From: a virus
Virus record (IMG/VR): IMGVR_UViG_3300007735_000764
Coordinates: 1-58,889 of that record
Reading direction: 5' to 3' (one strand)
Length of the DNA: 58,889 nucleotides
Below are positions 47,502-55,102 of the stretch, in pieces. Both the position numbers and the translations under genes were made by a program. Below the pieces are notes generated by a model that saw nothing but the letters and a program-made list of their open reading frames with translations, searched no databases and was not told the DNA's origin. Every line of letters starts with the position of its first letter. The stretch's first letter is position 1.

Positions 47502-48136
47502 TAGGTAGCTCTCACTCTAACGAGACCGTCGCGGTAGGCGTCGGTATTCTCGCGGCCTTCGCCGAAGTTCTTGAGGCGGGTCAAGGCTTCTGCATAACGC
47601 TGGTTGTAGACGTTCAGCAGATCCTGCTCACCCTTCATGAAGGTATAGGCTTCGAACAGGCAGGCATAGAATAGCGCCTGCTCAGCATTATCGCCAAGCC
47701 ACGACGTTCCTGTCTGGATGATAGAAGCGGGCTTATAGTAATAGTGCATCTCAACAGCGTAGTTCCCGGCAGGGACCGGGGCTAGGATGAAGTTGTTTAT
47801 ATCAAAAAGAGCATAATACTTTGGGGTGCCGGTGGCGCCAGTGGGGTTATACTCTTGTAGATACTCAACGTCCTTGTTGAGCAAGAACGATGTCGATCCG
47901 CTTATTGTCACCGCCAGAGAGAAAGGGGACAAGAAGTCGGATGGCACCGCCAAGTACTTGTTGCCGCTGGTGGTCGTGCCGGAGACGTTCTTACGAAACA
48001 CATCCAGATCGACAGAGTACAAGATCCGCTCTTCAGCATTGCGGATAAAGTTGTCGATCTGACTGTTGAAGGTGGTTTCGTCGTACTGTGTCCAGTCCTT
48101 AATGGCCTGAACAAGTGTCGCATAGGTCCAAGCCAT
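47501..48136 (-). CDS. Head-tail adaptor-like protein
   Basis: 211 residues. N-terminal helices (VQAIKDWTQYDETTFNSQID then NFIRNAEERI) and the beta segment VPSDFLSPFSLAVT resemble phage adaptor proteins. The C-terminus is helical (NVYNQRYAEALTRLKNFGEG). It would join portal and tail. The start overlaps the stop of the next upstream gene by one base. Confidence 0.75.
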   Translation of the reverse strand: MAWTYATLVQAIKDWTQYDETTFNSQIDNFIRNAEERILYSVDLDVFRKNVSGTTTSGNKYLAVPSDFLSPFSLAVTISGSTSFLLNKDVEYLQEYNPTGATGTPKYYALFDINNFILAPVPAGNYAVEMHYYYKPASIIQTGTSWLGDNAEQALFYACLFEAYTFMKGEQDLLNVYNQRYAEALTRLKNFGEGRENTDAYRDGLVRVRAT

Positions 48137-48441
48137 CAGGTGATACTCACTGTCACGATGCCCACCTGAGTAATACCTTGAATGAGATCATTCTCAAGGG
48201 GCGGGAAGATTGAAACGCCAACGGGCACGTCCATAGGTTCAATACGATCAGGGCGCGGCTCGTACAAGGCTTGCGGCTCCGGCGGCGGGTAGGTGGGATC
48301 AAGCTGCGGATGCTTGGGTTCCCAGCACTCTTCGCAAGTGCGAAAGCCGTTCCACTCCTTCTTCAAGGACGTGTAGTCGTACTGCATACCGCAGCGGTCG
48401 CAGATAGCTTGGGAGTAGGCTCCGTTTGCGTACCGAGCCAT
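48136..48441 (-). CDS. Zinc-ribbon structural protein
   Basis: 101 residues: CDRCGMQYDYTSLKKEWNG then CEECW gives a classic two-knuckle zinc ribbon (residues 14-42), followed by a Pro-rich arm (PTYPPPEPQALYEPRPD) and a beta end. I recall this compact protein from the adaptor region of many podovirus-type phages. It probably fits into the head-tail connector. Confidence 0.75.
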   Translation of the reverse strand: MARYANGAYSQAICDRCGMQYDYTSLKKEWNGFRTCEECWEPKHPQLDPTYPPPEPQALYEPRPDRIEPMDVPVGVSIFPPLENDLIQGITQVGIVTVSIT

Positions 48442-48442
48442 C

Positions 48443-49129
48443 TCACACCACCCGATAGAAGTCCCTGACCGGAGTCAGTTGAAGAGGAGCGCGGTCGCGG
48501 TCTTCCTGCGCTGCGCGTTCGAACTCTTCGTCGTAGATGATTTTCAGCATCTGTGAGCGTTCCGGGGCCTTCTTCAAAGAGATGTAGTAGGCCAAGCCGG
48601 CAGCGAGACAGGGGTAGAAGCGAAACGGAATCTGGAGCGTGTTGACGCTGGCATTCACGTCATCCATGCGGACCAGCTTGTCGATGATCAGGTAGTAGGT
48701 CTGATCCGGGGCCGGCCACACGGTAACCTGTGGGGCGATCTGTCGTTCAACAACGAACTGCACCGGACGTGCGCGGGTGAGCTTGTTCGGAATATTGAGA
48801 TACTGATCGCGGCTGATGCGATCAATCGTCAGGTCCGTCTGGTTCTGGGTGCCGACATCCTGAGCGCTGCGAATCGCGGCCGACAAGATATCGATTGTCG
48901 GCTCGCCGAGAGCGTAGGAAGTCGTGCCAGCGACCATCGTGATCGTAGCACGCTCAATGGTCCACTGGTTCAGGCCGCGATTAGCCCATTCGGCAAGAAG
49001 AAGGTTCAAGCTGCGACGAGCTGTGCGCTGATCGTATCCGGTCCGGATCTCAATCCCACAGCGTTCGAACGCTTCTTCGATGTACTCAGCGACATCTAGC
49101 TCGAATGTCTTCGTGCCGGAAAGGGCCAT
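48443..49129 (-). CDS. P22 gp4-like head completion/adaptor protein
   Basis: 228 residues. The pattern VAEYIEEAFERCGIEIRTGY then DQRTARRSLNLLLAEWANRG and QWTIERATI is the phage P22 gp4-like (tail accessory factor) signature. This protein docks on the portal and closes the packaged head. One-base overlap with the upstream stop. Confidence 0.85.
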   Translation of the reverse strand: MALSGTKTFELDVAEYIEEAFERCGIEIRTGYDQRTARRSLNLLLAEWANRGLNQWTIERATITMVAGTTSYALGEPTIDILSAAIRSAQDVGTQNQTDLTIDRISRDQYLNIPNKLTRARPVQFVVERQIAPQVTVWPAPDQTYYLIIDKLVRMDDVNASVNTLQIPFRFYPCLAAGLAYYISLKKAPERSQMLKIIYDEEFERAAQEDRDRAPLQLTPVRDFYRVV

Positions 49130-49404
49130 TACGCACCATACTTTGCTTTAGTGAGTGCAACAGAAGCTTCGTACGAAGAGACCGGGAGCGACTGGAGATC
49201 GCTCTTGAGCTGGCCCTTAGACACAACACCGCCCGCGGCCATCTTCTTCGGCTTAGACATACCGGCTTCCGAAAGAGCAATGGCAATCGCCTGCTTCGGC
49301 GACTTCACCACAGGACCCTTCTTACCGGAATGAAGCTTTCCGGCCTTGAACTCACGGTATACTTTTGCTATTTTCTTTTGAGCTTTGGTAGGAGTTTTAG
49401 CCAT
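49129..49404 (-). CDS. DUF6496-like small basic virion protein
   Basis: 91 residues, Lys-rich. [20 protein letters not shown] then [20 protein letters not shown] is a conserved phage pattern I know as DUF6496; [10 protein letters not shown] is a variant of the recurring K-G-G motif. Its start codon overlaps, on the opposite strand, the start of the HNH gene at 49403, so its normal upstream region has been replaced. Virion or DNA-binding function is inferred from charge. Confidence 0.78.
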   Translation of the reverse strand: MAKTPTKAQKKIAKVYREFKAGKLHSGKKGPVVKSPKQAIAIALSEAGMSKPKKMAAGGVVSKGQLKSDLQSLPVSSYEASVALTKAKYGA

Positions 49405-49924
49405 GGAAGCGCCCGATGAAATGTGGAAGCCGGTTGATGGGTACGACGGGTATTACGAAGTAAGCAGCCTCGGAAGGTTTGCCGCGATCAAAAACGGAGA
49501 GCGTTTTCTCCGCAAGATCAATTACGCAACACATTACCCTAGTGTGTCCTTTAAGAAAAGGCCGCAGGACAAAGCTCAAAAGTCTGCAACAATGCATAGC
49601 TTGGTAGCGAAAGCATTTCTGGGAGAACGCCCTTCTGGTTATGTGGTTCGGCACTTGGATGGGGATAGACACAACAACCGAGCTGATAATCTGGCTTATG
49701 GTTTGCCGGAAGAGAACTACGCGGATACGAAGAAGCACGGAACACACAGAAGAGAGAACAACGGGCGAGCCTTGTTTAACGAGCTTGGTGTAAAAGCTGT
49801 GCGACTTTTAATAGAGAAAGATGTTTCTCTATCGGAAATAGCCCGACACCTTGGGGTGTCCGTGGGGACAATACATGCAATTAAGACCGGTCGTAATTGG
49901 TCCGATCTTACTTGCTCTTCTTAG
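49403..49924 (+). CDS. NUMOD4/HNH homing endonuclease (antisense insertion)
   Basis: 173 residues from the ATG at 49403 (GGAG nine bases upstream). NUMOD4 element [19 protein letters not shown], then the HNH_3 core [20 protein letters not shown] and a C-terminal helix-turn-helix ([20 protein letters not shown]). It is on the strand opposite to the virion operon. Its start is back-to-back with the DUF6496-like start (shared CCATGG), and its 3' end overlaps the next minus-strand gene by 17 bases. Confidence 0.88.
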   Translation: MEAPDEMWKPVDGYDGYYEVSSLGRFAAIKNGERFLRKINYATHYPSVSFKKRPQDKAQKSATMHSLVAKAFLGERPSGYVVRHLDGDRHNNRADNLAYGLPEENYADTKKHGTHRRENNGRALFNELGVKAVRLLIEKDVSLSEIARHLGVSVGTIHAIKTGRNWSDLTCSS

Positions 49925-50069
49925 CCGCCCGCATATTGTCAATTAAATTGGGATAGGGGCGACCGGCCTTCTTAGCCGCGGCCTTTGCCGATGCCTTTTG
50001 AGCAGGCGTCAGGGCCTTCGGTTTCCCGAGGCCCTTCGGACGCTTCTTATCCCAGACCGGCTTCTTCAC
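49908..50069 (-). CDS. Small basic virion protein (GTG start)
   Basis: 53 residues, beginning at GTG 50069 that overlaps the upstream TGA (GTGA). Lys/Ala/Pro-rich: [20 protein letters not shown], then [20 protein letters not shown]. This compact pattern is one I have seen in other podovirus structural clusters. The 3' end overlaps the HNH gene's 3' end by 17 bases, which dates the HNH insertion after this gene. Function unknown. Confidence 0.72.
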   Translation of the reverse strand: MKKPVWDKKRPKGLGKPKALTPAQKASAKAAAKKAGRPYPNLIDNMRAAKKSK

Positions 50070-50203
50070 TTGCCGCTCTTCTTGAGGCCCATGGCCATCA
50101 TCTTACGGGGCGAGCACATCATGCCGCCCTTGGCCATCTTCTTGACGGCACCCTTCTTGACCATGCCGCCCTTAGCCATTTTCTTTGAACCACAACCAGC
50201 CAT
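50066..50203 (-). CDS. 45-residue K-G-G-motif protein
   Basis: ATG at 50203 with AGGAGG seven bases upstream. The sequence is MAGCGSKKMAKGGMVKKGAV then KKMAKGGMMCSPRKMMAMGL and KKSGK: two copies of MAKGGM in 45 residues, very basic and Met-rich. It is coupled to the next gene by a GTGA overlap. A nucleoprotein or capsid-internal peptide is plausible. Confidence 0.72.
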   Translation of the reverse strand: MAGCGSKKMAKGGMVKKGAVKKMAKGGMMCSPRKMMAMGLKKSGK

Positions 50204-50215
50204 GTCGGCCTCCTG

Positions 50216-50509
50216 TCAGCAAATCTTGCAAGGCTTTGAGCGGGCCTTGCCATAACCGCGAACCTGAACCATGCCACCTTTAGCGTAACCACGGACCATG
50301 CCGCCTTTAGCCATGGCGGGACGAGAAGCCTCCATGTCATCGCGGATCATACGGTCAAGGGCTTCGCGGTCTTCCGGGCTGACGTTGTCCATGGGGGACC
50401 GAGCCGGCATTTCATCACGCCCTTCTTCGCGGCGCATAGTGTCGCGGAAACGGCGGCGCACGCCTTCCGGAACGACAGAGAACTTTTCGCTGGGCTTCAT
50501 ACCGGGCAT
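50216..50509 (-). CDS. K-G-G-motif basic protein
   Basis: 97 residues. An Arg-rich N-terminal half (KFSVVPEGVRRRFRDTMRRE) and an acidic middle are followed by MAKGGMVRGYAKGGMVQVRG near the C-terminus. It ends CKIC. Two bases separate it from the preceding gene. Function unknown; shares the recurring motif with its neighbours. Confidence 0.7.
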   Translation of the reverse strand: MPGMKPSEKFSVVPEGVRRRFRDTMRREEGRDEMPARSPMDNVSPEDREALDRMIRDDMEASRPAMAKGGMVRGYAKGGMVQVRGYGKARSKPCKIC

Positions 50510-50510
50510 C

Positions 50511-50858
50511 TTACTTCCCCTTCTTCTTACCGAGAATGATCATGATGCCGAGGCCGGCCTTCGGGGCCTTAGCGGCAGGCAAGGGCTTCTTACCCGCAGC
50601 CTTCATTTTCTTTTCGTAGTCTGAGCGAGCTGCGGCAGGAGTCTTGCCCGTGCCCATGATTGCTCCGCCCTTGGCCATCTTTTTAACCGCGCCACCCTTC
50701 TTCATACCCGGCATGCCTTGCGGCATCGGGCCAGCCATCGGGGGAACTTGGCCTTCCATCTCCGTAGGCTTCATCGCCTTCGGTGCAGCCATCGTCTTGG
50801 GCATCGGGGCGCCGCGCTTGCGAGCACCGACCATGCGCTTCATGCCAATCTTCTTCAT
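50511..50858 (-). CDS. K-G-G-motif basic Met/Pro-rich protein
   Basis: 115 residues rich in Met, Lys and Pro (RGAPMPKTMAAPKAMKPTEM, then MPQGMPGMKKGGAVKKMAKG). Residues about 50-68 carry KKGGAVKKMAKGGAI, then the charged segment ARSDYEKKMKAAGKKP. It overlaps the upstream gene by one base. No enzyme motif; composition suggests a DNA- or scaffold-associated virion protein. Confidence 0.7.
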   Translation of the reverse strand: MKKIGMKRMVGARKRGAPMPKTMAAPKAMKPTEMEGQVPPMAGPMPQGMPGMKKGGAVKKMAKGGAIMGTGKTPAAARSDYEKKMKAAGKKPLPAAKAPKAGLGIMIILGKKKGK

Positions 50859-51100
50859 TACCGGGCTCCTGTGATGCGGTCGATCTTCTCTTCAAGACGA
50901 TCAAACCGCTGCATGATGCGGTTCAGGTCGTTGTGCAGATCCACCTTTGTAACATATGTCTTCGCGATTTCCTCACGAGTATCGGAAAGAGTTGTCGTCA
51001 ACCGCTCCTGCTTAGTGTTCAAATGAACAAGCGCCCATGCCGCCGGAGCGACGATAAGGGTCAGGAGGGTGTTCCAAATAAATTCAATGCTCGCCATCAT
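50858..51100 (-). CDS. Membrane/coiled-coil protein
   Basis: 80 residues. A single hydrophobic helix (FIWNTLLTLIVAPAAWALVH, residues 7-26) is followed by a coiled coil (DLHNDLNRIMQRFDRLEEKI). This layout is widespread in phages; some members are called holin-like, others tail-associated. The start lies within an ATGATG that overlaps the upstream stop, so either ATG may be used. Confidence 0.7.
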   Translation of the reverse strand: MMASIEFIWNTLLTLIVAPAAWALVHLNTKQERLTTTLSDTREEIAKTYVTKVDLHNDLNRIMQRFDRLEEKIDRITGAR

Positions 51101-51432
51101 TTGAACCTACTCCCACCAGGAGGGGCCTTCTTAGATCCGCCCGGTCCAGCCCAGAGGACTTTGCGAGCCCAGTAATTGGCAGAGAACTTGTCGTCCTTAC
51201 CTTTGATCCCAGCACTGCGGGCAAGATAATTCTTACGCGCTTCGGCAGAATAGTTGTGGCCCATGCTGGCATCACCGAAGTGAACGACCTTCACCTCGTC
51301 GCCCTTCTTAGCAAGGACCATCTTTTTCTTCTTGGGATTCGTGCTGGCCCGCGGCTTGTTAAAGCCTGCGTAGGTCACGCCTCGGTAGGTGATGCCCTTG
51401 CCTGTGCGCTTGATGCCAGATGCCTTGGCCAT
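51097..51432 (-). CDS. Conserved phage structural-block protein
   Basis: 111 residues from the ATG at 51432, which overlaps the stop of the next upstream gene (ATGA). Conserved blocks GKGITYRGVTYAGFNKPR, KKKMVLAKKGDEVKVVHFGD and SAEARKNYLARSAGI are shared by many tailed phages. The C-terminus is Gly/Pro/Lys-rich. Role unknown, perhaps virion-associated. Confidence 0.75.
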   Translation of the reverse strand: MAKASGIKRTGKGITYRGVTYAGFNKPRASTNPKKKKMVLAKKGDEVKVVHFGDASMGHNYSAEARKNYLARSAGIKGKDDKFSANYWARKVLWAGPGGSKKAPPGGSRFK

Positions 51433-52217
51433 CAGGGTGTCCCCGCATCGTTCTTGATGAGAAGGATAATGAACATCGAGGAACAAGAGTTGTTCGCAGC
51501 CGCCCCAACGGCCTGCGCTTCAATGGTCGTTTTCTCAGGGACAACGATGGGGTATTCAAAAGCGTAGTCCGCAGAGCCATTGTTTACGGTGACTATCGCA
51601 GCAGTGAGGCGGATGTCATTGACCCCACGCGTCATGAGGCGCCCTGTCACCGCGTTCGATCCGGAAACCTGACCAGAAGAAAACAAGCCCTGAGAAACGT
51701 ACGCCGTATATCCGGCAGGCACTGTATAGCTCCCGGTTATCCGGGAGTTGTAGTCCAACTGGATCACGTCATAGACCGTAGCAGGTACGCCCGCCGTGAC
51801 GGTGCCCGTGCCAAAATAAATTGTCCCGGCAGCGGAATTACCAGATCCGGCAGTCATCACGTAGCAGTTATTAATGTGAAGGTACGAATTCGTGGTCGTA
51901 ACGGCCGTCTGACCGTTGAGAGTCACGGTTTCGCTGATAACATTGTGATTCGCATTAAGACCTTCGAGATAGACAGTGCGAGCGCCTGTCCCGTTGGCCG
52001 TGTCGTTGGCGCTGCCTGAACTGACAGAAAGTTGAAGAGCCGCAGCGGGGAAAGTTAGAATGCCGCCATGTGGCCATACAGTTTCAACCGCCGTATCAAC
52101 GTCCGCGTTGTACCCAAAGACGACTATGGACCGGTGCCAAGAGATTTGCCCCCGAGCTACTTGTAGCTCGAAGGGCTCATTCTTGCCGGCCTTCGTTGTA
52201 GAAGACGGTGCCGCCAT
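51432..52217 (-). CDS. Beta-rich head decoration or fibre-like protein
   Basis: 261 residues, Thr/Ala/Val/Gly-rich beta protein. The N-terminus is basic then aromatic (QVARGQISWHRSIVVFGYNA). Typical patterns include TVYLEGLNANHNVISETVTL and GTVTAGVPATVYDVIQLDYN. It lies within the capsid cluster, so head decoration is more likely than tail. No motif of catalysis. Confidence 0.72.
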   Translation of the reverse strand: MAAPSSTTKAGKNEPFELQVARGQISWHRSIVVFGYNADVDTAVETVWPHGGILTFPAAALQLSVSSGSANDTANGTGARTVYLEGLNANHNVISETVTLNGQTAVTTTNSYLHINNCYVMTAGSGNSAAGTIYFGTGTVTAGVPATVYDVIQLDYNSRITGSYTVPAGYTAYVSQGLFSSGQVSGSNAVTGRLMTRGVNDIRLTAAIVTVNNGSADYAFEYPIVVPEKTTIEAQAVGAAANNSCSSMFIILLIKNDAGTP

Positions 52218-52223
52218 GACTTA

Positions 52224-52625
52224 TCACCCGTATGACTTGAGGACCTCTATCACGACGGTGTACCGGTCGCCGTTTGCGGCGCCGACTGTCGTGAAAAGAA
52301 GATCCCCGGTCTTGCCCGTACCGGCATTGTTGATGATTCCACCAAACCGGGAGAAGTCTAACGAAACGAAATCGGCTTCCCCAAATGTCATGGCCACAAC
52401 GTCTGTCGTTGCATCCCACAACATGTTGAGGCCCATGCCCGCCGTGATGACATCGATCTTTTGGATCGACACGCCCGTGCAAGCTGCGCCCTGAAAAGAT
52501 TTGAGCGCGGACACGTCGATCTTCACGACGCCGCTTTCTCCCGTTCCATCGGATATATTAGTGAACTTGAAGACGGCACGTTGAGTGCCGTCAAACAAGG
52601 TTTGCGAAGTTACTGCGTCAGCCAT
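52224..52625 (-). CDS. Conserved virion structural protein
   Basis: 133 residues. Sequence features: SQTLFDGTQRAVFKFTNISD, VKIDVSALKSFQGAACTGVS, then DFVSLDFSRFGGIINNAGTG. This beta-rich family is common near capsid genes of podovirus-type phages. Function unknown; decoration or minor capsid protein is inferred. Confidence 0.78.
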   Translation of the reverse strand: MADAVTSQTLFDGTQRAVFKFTNISDGTGESGVVKIDVSALKSFQGAACTGVSIQKIDVITAGMGLNMLWDATTDVVAMTFGEADFVSLDFSRFGGIINNAGTGKTGDLLFTTVGAANGDRYTVVIEVLKSYG

Positions 52626-52652
52626 CTCAGGCCTCCTGTTTTAGGAGCCGGA

Positions 52653-52922
52653 TTACGAGGCCGAAATAGCAGCCAGCGTGTCGCAGCGGAGCCAGTTGGT
52701 GCCGTTCGAGAAAGCGACAACCGGGGAACCCGCAGCGCCATTCGACACGTAGATCAGACGACGAGCGTTGGTGGAAGCCGCCGGAACACCCGAAACGGTG
52801 TACGTCGGGAGCACAACGCTGCCCGTGACGTTACCCGTGACGTTACCCGTGACGTTACCCGTGACAGCGCCAACGAAGCCATTCTGAGAGGTAACTGGAC
52901 CCGAAAAAGTGGTGGAAGCCAT
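52653..52922 (-). CDS. Small virion protein with G-N-V-T repeats
   Basis: 89 residues. After SGPVTSQNGFVGAVT come three perfect copies of G-N-V-T, encoded by identical 12-bp units, then a beta C-terminus (AARRLIYVSN-like: STNARRLIYVSNGAAGSPVV). G-N-V-x-G-N-V repeats occur in phage fibre tips and decoration proteins. Start has a strong ribosome-binding context. Confidence 0.75.
   Translation of the reverse strand: MASTTFSGPVTSQNGFVGAVTGNVTGNVTGNVTGSVVLPTYTVSGVPAASTNARRLIYVSNGAAGSPVVAFSNGTNWLRCDTLAAISAS
52825..52860. repeat. Perfect 12-bp tandem repeat (three copies)
   Basis: GTGACGTTACCC is repeated exactly three times (52825, 52837, 52849) and begins a fourth time at 52861. It encodes G-N-V-T units on the minus strand. 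Perfect identity suggests recent expansion and a possibly variable copy number. Confidence 0.92.
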
Positions 52923-53023
52923 TGCTTCAACTCCTGCACGATGAGGCCCAGTAGTCTGTGCAGCGTCCGCCGGGACGGTCTACAGGGCCGGATTACCCGG
53001 TAAGAAACTGTGCCATATCTGGC

Positions 53024-53056
53024 GTGTAAAAGAAAGGCCCCGCCGAAGCGGGGCCT
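53024..53056 (-). terminator. Rho-independent terminator after the major capsid gene
   Basis: Stem GGCCCCGC (53036-53043) pairs with GCGGGGCC (53048-53055) around a 4-base loop. On the minus strand a T-rich tail follows (TTTCTTTT). It lies just downstream of the capsid stop at 53072, so it may cap the abundant capsid transcript while allowing partial read-through. Confidence 0.85.
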
Positions 53057-53071
53057 CCTTGGTCTGGCTTA

Positions 53072-53980
53072 TTAGGCCGCGCCTTCCGAGCCGTAGATGG
53101 CGCGGAAGTCCGACCAGCCGAACGAGTAACGCTCACGCGCCTTGTAGCGCACGTTGCCCGTTTCGAAGTCGCCTTCCATTGCCGTCTTGATCGGCGAACG
53201 GACGAAGTGTTTCATGCCGTTCGGAGCATCCGTCTTGATGAACCAAGCATCCGGATCGGTCAGGAAGTGGTTGACCGTGTAGCCCTGCGGCAGCATGCCC
53301 ATATTCTTCATCGCGTTGATGTCGTTGTCGGCAGTACCGACGCGGAGATCCGAGACGAGAATGCGCTCAGCGGTGAACTGGAGCGCCGGGGGAACGATCA
53401 GCTTCATGCCACGGAGGGCAATCTTCAGACCGCGTTCGTCAACGAAAGCCGAAATGTCGATGAGCGCCTGCTCAAGCGACGTTTCGTTCAAGTCGGCCGG
53501 AGTGGCCGGCTCGTTGACGACGTTGCCGCCACCAACCGTCGAGTGGGTGCCGCAAAGCTCAGTGCCGTCACCGCCCTTGTAGGACGAGTTGAAGGCGTTG
53601 TTGAGCACCGAAGCCGCCTTGACCTGCTTCGTGTTCGCCATGGAGCGAGCAAGAGCGCGGGTGTAGCGAGCCGAGAGACGGTCGTAGAGGTTGTCTTCGA
53701 CAGCTTCTTCCGTGATGGCGAATGCGAGAGCAATCGTCTCATGGGTATAGCGAGCCGTCCAAGCTTCACCAGCCGTGTCGTAGGAGACGGCAGCGCCTTC
53801 ACCCTTGACCGGAGCCTGACCGAAACCCGAGAGCATGACTTCTTCTTCAAACGCACGATCCGAAGATTCGGTGTCGAAGATTTCAGCATGCTCGTTGTCG
53901 TAGCGGTCGTACTCAAGACCGAACAAGGCGTTAAGGCCTGGTTCCAGTTCTTTAAGGAGTTGGGAACGTGTAATAGCCAT
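53072..53980 (-). CDS. Major capsid protein
   Basis: 302 residues. Characteristic stretches: HETIALAFAITEEAVEDNLY, ARYTRALARSMANTKQVKAA and AALQF-like VPPALQFTAERIL, with the C-terminal RYKARERYSFGWSDFRAIYG, typical of HK97-fold capsid proteins of podovirus-type phages (Mu gpT-like branch). Good ribosome-binding site (GGAGG nine bases upstream) and a dedicated terminator mark it as highly expressed. Scaffold and GroES-like genes lie upstream. Confidence 0.92.
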   Translation of the reverse strand: MAITRSQLLKELEPGLNALFGLEYDRYDNEHAEIFDTESSDRAFEEEVMLSGFGQAPVKGEGAAVSYDTAGEAWTARYTHETIALAFAITEEAVEDNLYDRLSARYTRALARSMANTKQVKAASVLNNAFNSSYKGGDGTELCGTHSTVGGGNVVNEPATPADLNETSLEQALIDISAFVDERGLKIALRGMKLIVPPALQFTAERILVSDLRVGTADNDINAMKNMGMLPQGYTVNHFLTDPDAWFIKTDAPNGMKHFVRSPIKTAMEGDFETGNVRYKARERYSFGWSDFRAIYGSEGAA

Positions 53981-53996
53981 CTGTCATAGCCTCCGA

Positions 53997-54614
53997 TCAG
54001 ACGCCCGCACCCGTACCGTTCGCATTGTAACGGTAGAAGTGGTTGTTGATCATGACGATAGCCAGACGCCCAGCGGCCGCTGCATCATCGTTGGCTGGCG
54101 AGTTTTCGAAGCCAATGATGCGGAGGTTGAGGGTGTTCGTGGTGTTCGCCGTCGAAACTGCAAGTTCACCCGAAGACATGCCGCTTGTCGCGTTGCCAGA
54201 AGTGGCGGTCGCGAAGTTGGCGTTGGCGTGAACAAGCGAGTCAGCAGCAGCCGCATCGCAGTTGATGAGGAAGAGCTGATCCGGATGCGCGGCGATAAGC
54301 GCCGTAGCTTCCGTGCCCGACTTCACAGCAGCCGTACCAGGCCACTTATTGGCGTAGGTGGGGGTGCCGTTGAGGTCGATGTAGTTGCAGCCGAGGAACG
54401 CGCCCAGAAGAGGGACCGTACCACCGTTCGCATTGCCGACGATGTCGATAAGACCATTGGCGAGCGGGATGACCGGGGTGCCTTCATAGATAACGCTAGA
54501 AGTGCCCGCAGTCCCCGTCGTCTGGATCTTATACGTGCTAACACCGTTGGTGTTAGCGCCTTCGCCGAGCATCTTATACGGGCGGAGCCCGAAAGCGGCA
54601 TCGATATTTGCCAT
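53997..54614 (-). CDS. Head decoration-like protein
   Basis: 205 residues directly upstream of the capsid gene. Starts ANIDAAFGLRPYKMLGEGAN, then beta-rich Thr/Asn/Ala segments with NGLIDIVGNANGGTVPLLGA and a GFENSPANDDAAAA loop. The initial D-A-x-x-G-L-R-P motif is common in capsid-adjacent decoration proteins. AAGGA lies ten bases before the ATG. Confidence 0.8.
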   Translation of the reverse strand: MANIDAAFGLRPYKMLGEGANTNGVSTYKIQTTGTAGTSSVIYEGTPVIPLANGLIDIVGNANGGTVPLLGAFLGCNYIDLNGTPTYANKWPGTAAVKSGTEATALIAAHPDQLFLINCDAAAADSLVHANANFATATSGNATSGMSSGELAVSTANTTNTLNLRIIGFENSPANDDAAAAGRLAIVMINNHFYRYNANGTGAGV

Positions 54615-54632
54615 TGCTCAGATCCTTGTGAC

Positions 54633-55088
54633 TTAATCGGAGGAACGATTTCCCCCGAAGGTGACTCTGCTTTGCCGTTCAGGTTTAGTGATCGGCATTG
54701 TGGGATTGCTCTCACGCATCAGGTCGTTGTCCACCGCAGCAAGCTGCTCATTGGTCTGACGACGGTAATACGCGTTGCGTTGTTGTGCCAGTTCAAGAGG
54801 GATCCGGGCCAACACAAGGCCACCGACACCAATAACTCCGGCATGTTTGCCGTCTTGGATCGATGGGAGTTCCCAATCCGGATATTCCTCGGCGCGAACA
54901 AGTTCAAAACCTTCGCGGAGACGTGCGGATAGATTCTTCCGGTCATCTTGCCCGTTGGCTTCCATACGGATCCAACGATGAGCAAAGCCCTCCGGTGCAG
55001 GAGGTGCGTCCAGTGAGGACGGGGGCTTCCACGCTTTGGGGCGGGAAGACTTGGCACGGCTGGTTTCAGCGCGCGGGGTTCGTTCCAT
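54633..55088 (-). CDS. Conserved capsid-cluster protein
   Basis: 151 residues from the ATG at 55088, chosen for AGAGGA upstream; an in-frame TTG at 55106 overlaps that site. Basic N-terminus (SRAKSSRPKAWKPPSSLD), central AHRWIRMEANGQDDRKNLSA and GVGGLVLARIPLELAQQRNA. This family sits between scaffold and capsid genes in related phages. Function unknown, probably an assembly or minor virion protein. Confidence 0.75.
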   Translation of the reverse strand: MERTPRAETSRAKSSRPKAWKPPSSLDAPPAPEGFAHRWIRMEANGQDDRKNLSARLREGFELVRAEEYPDWELPSIQDGKHAGVIGVGGLVLARIPLELAQQRNAYYRRQTNEQLAAVDNDLMRESNPTMPITKPERQSRVTFGGNRSSD

Positions 55089-55102
55089 GGCAGCAATCCT
55101 CT

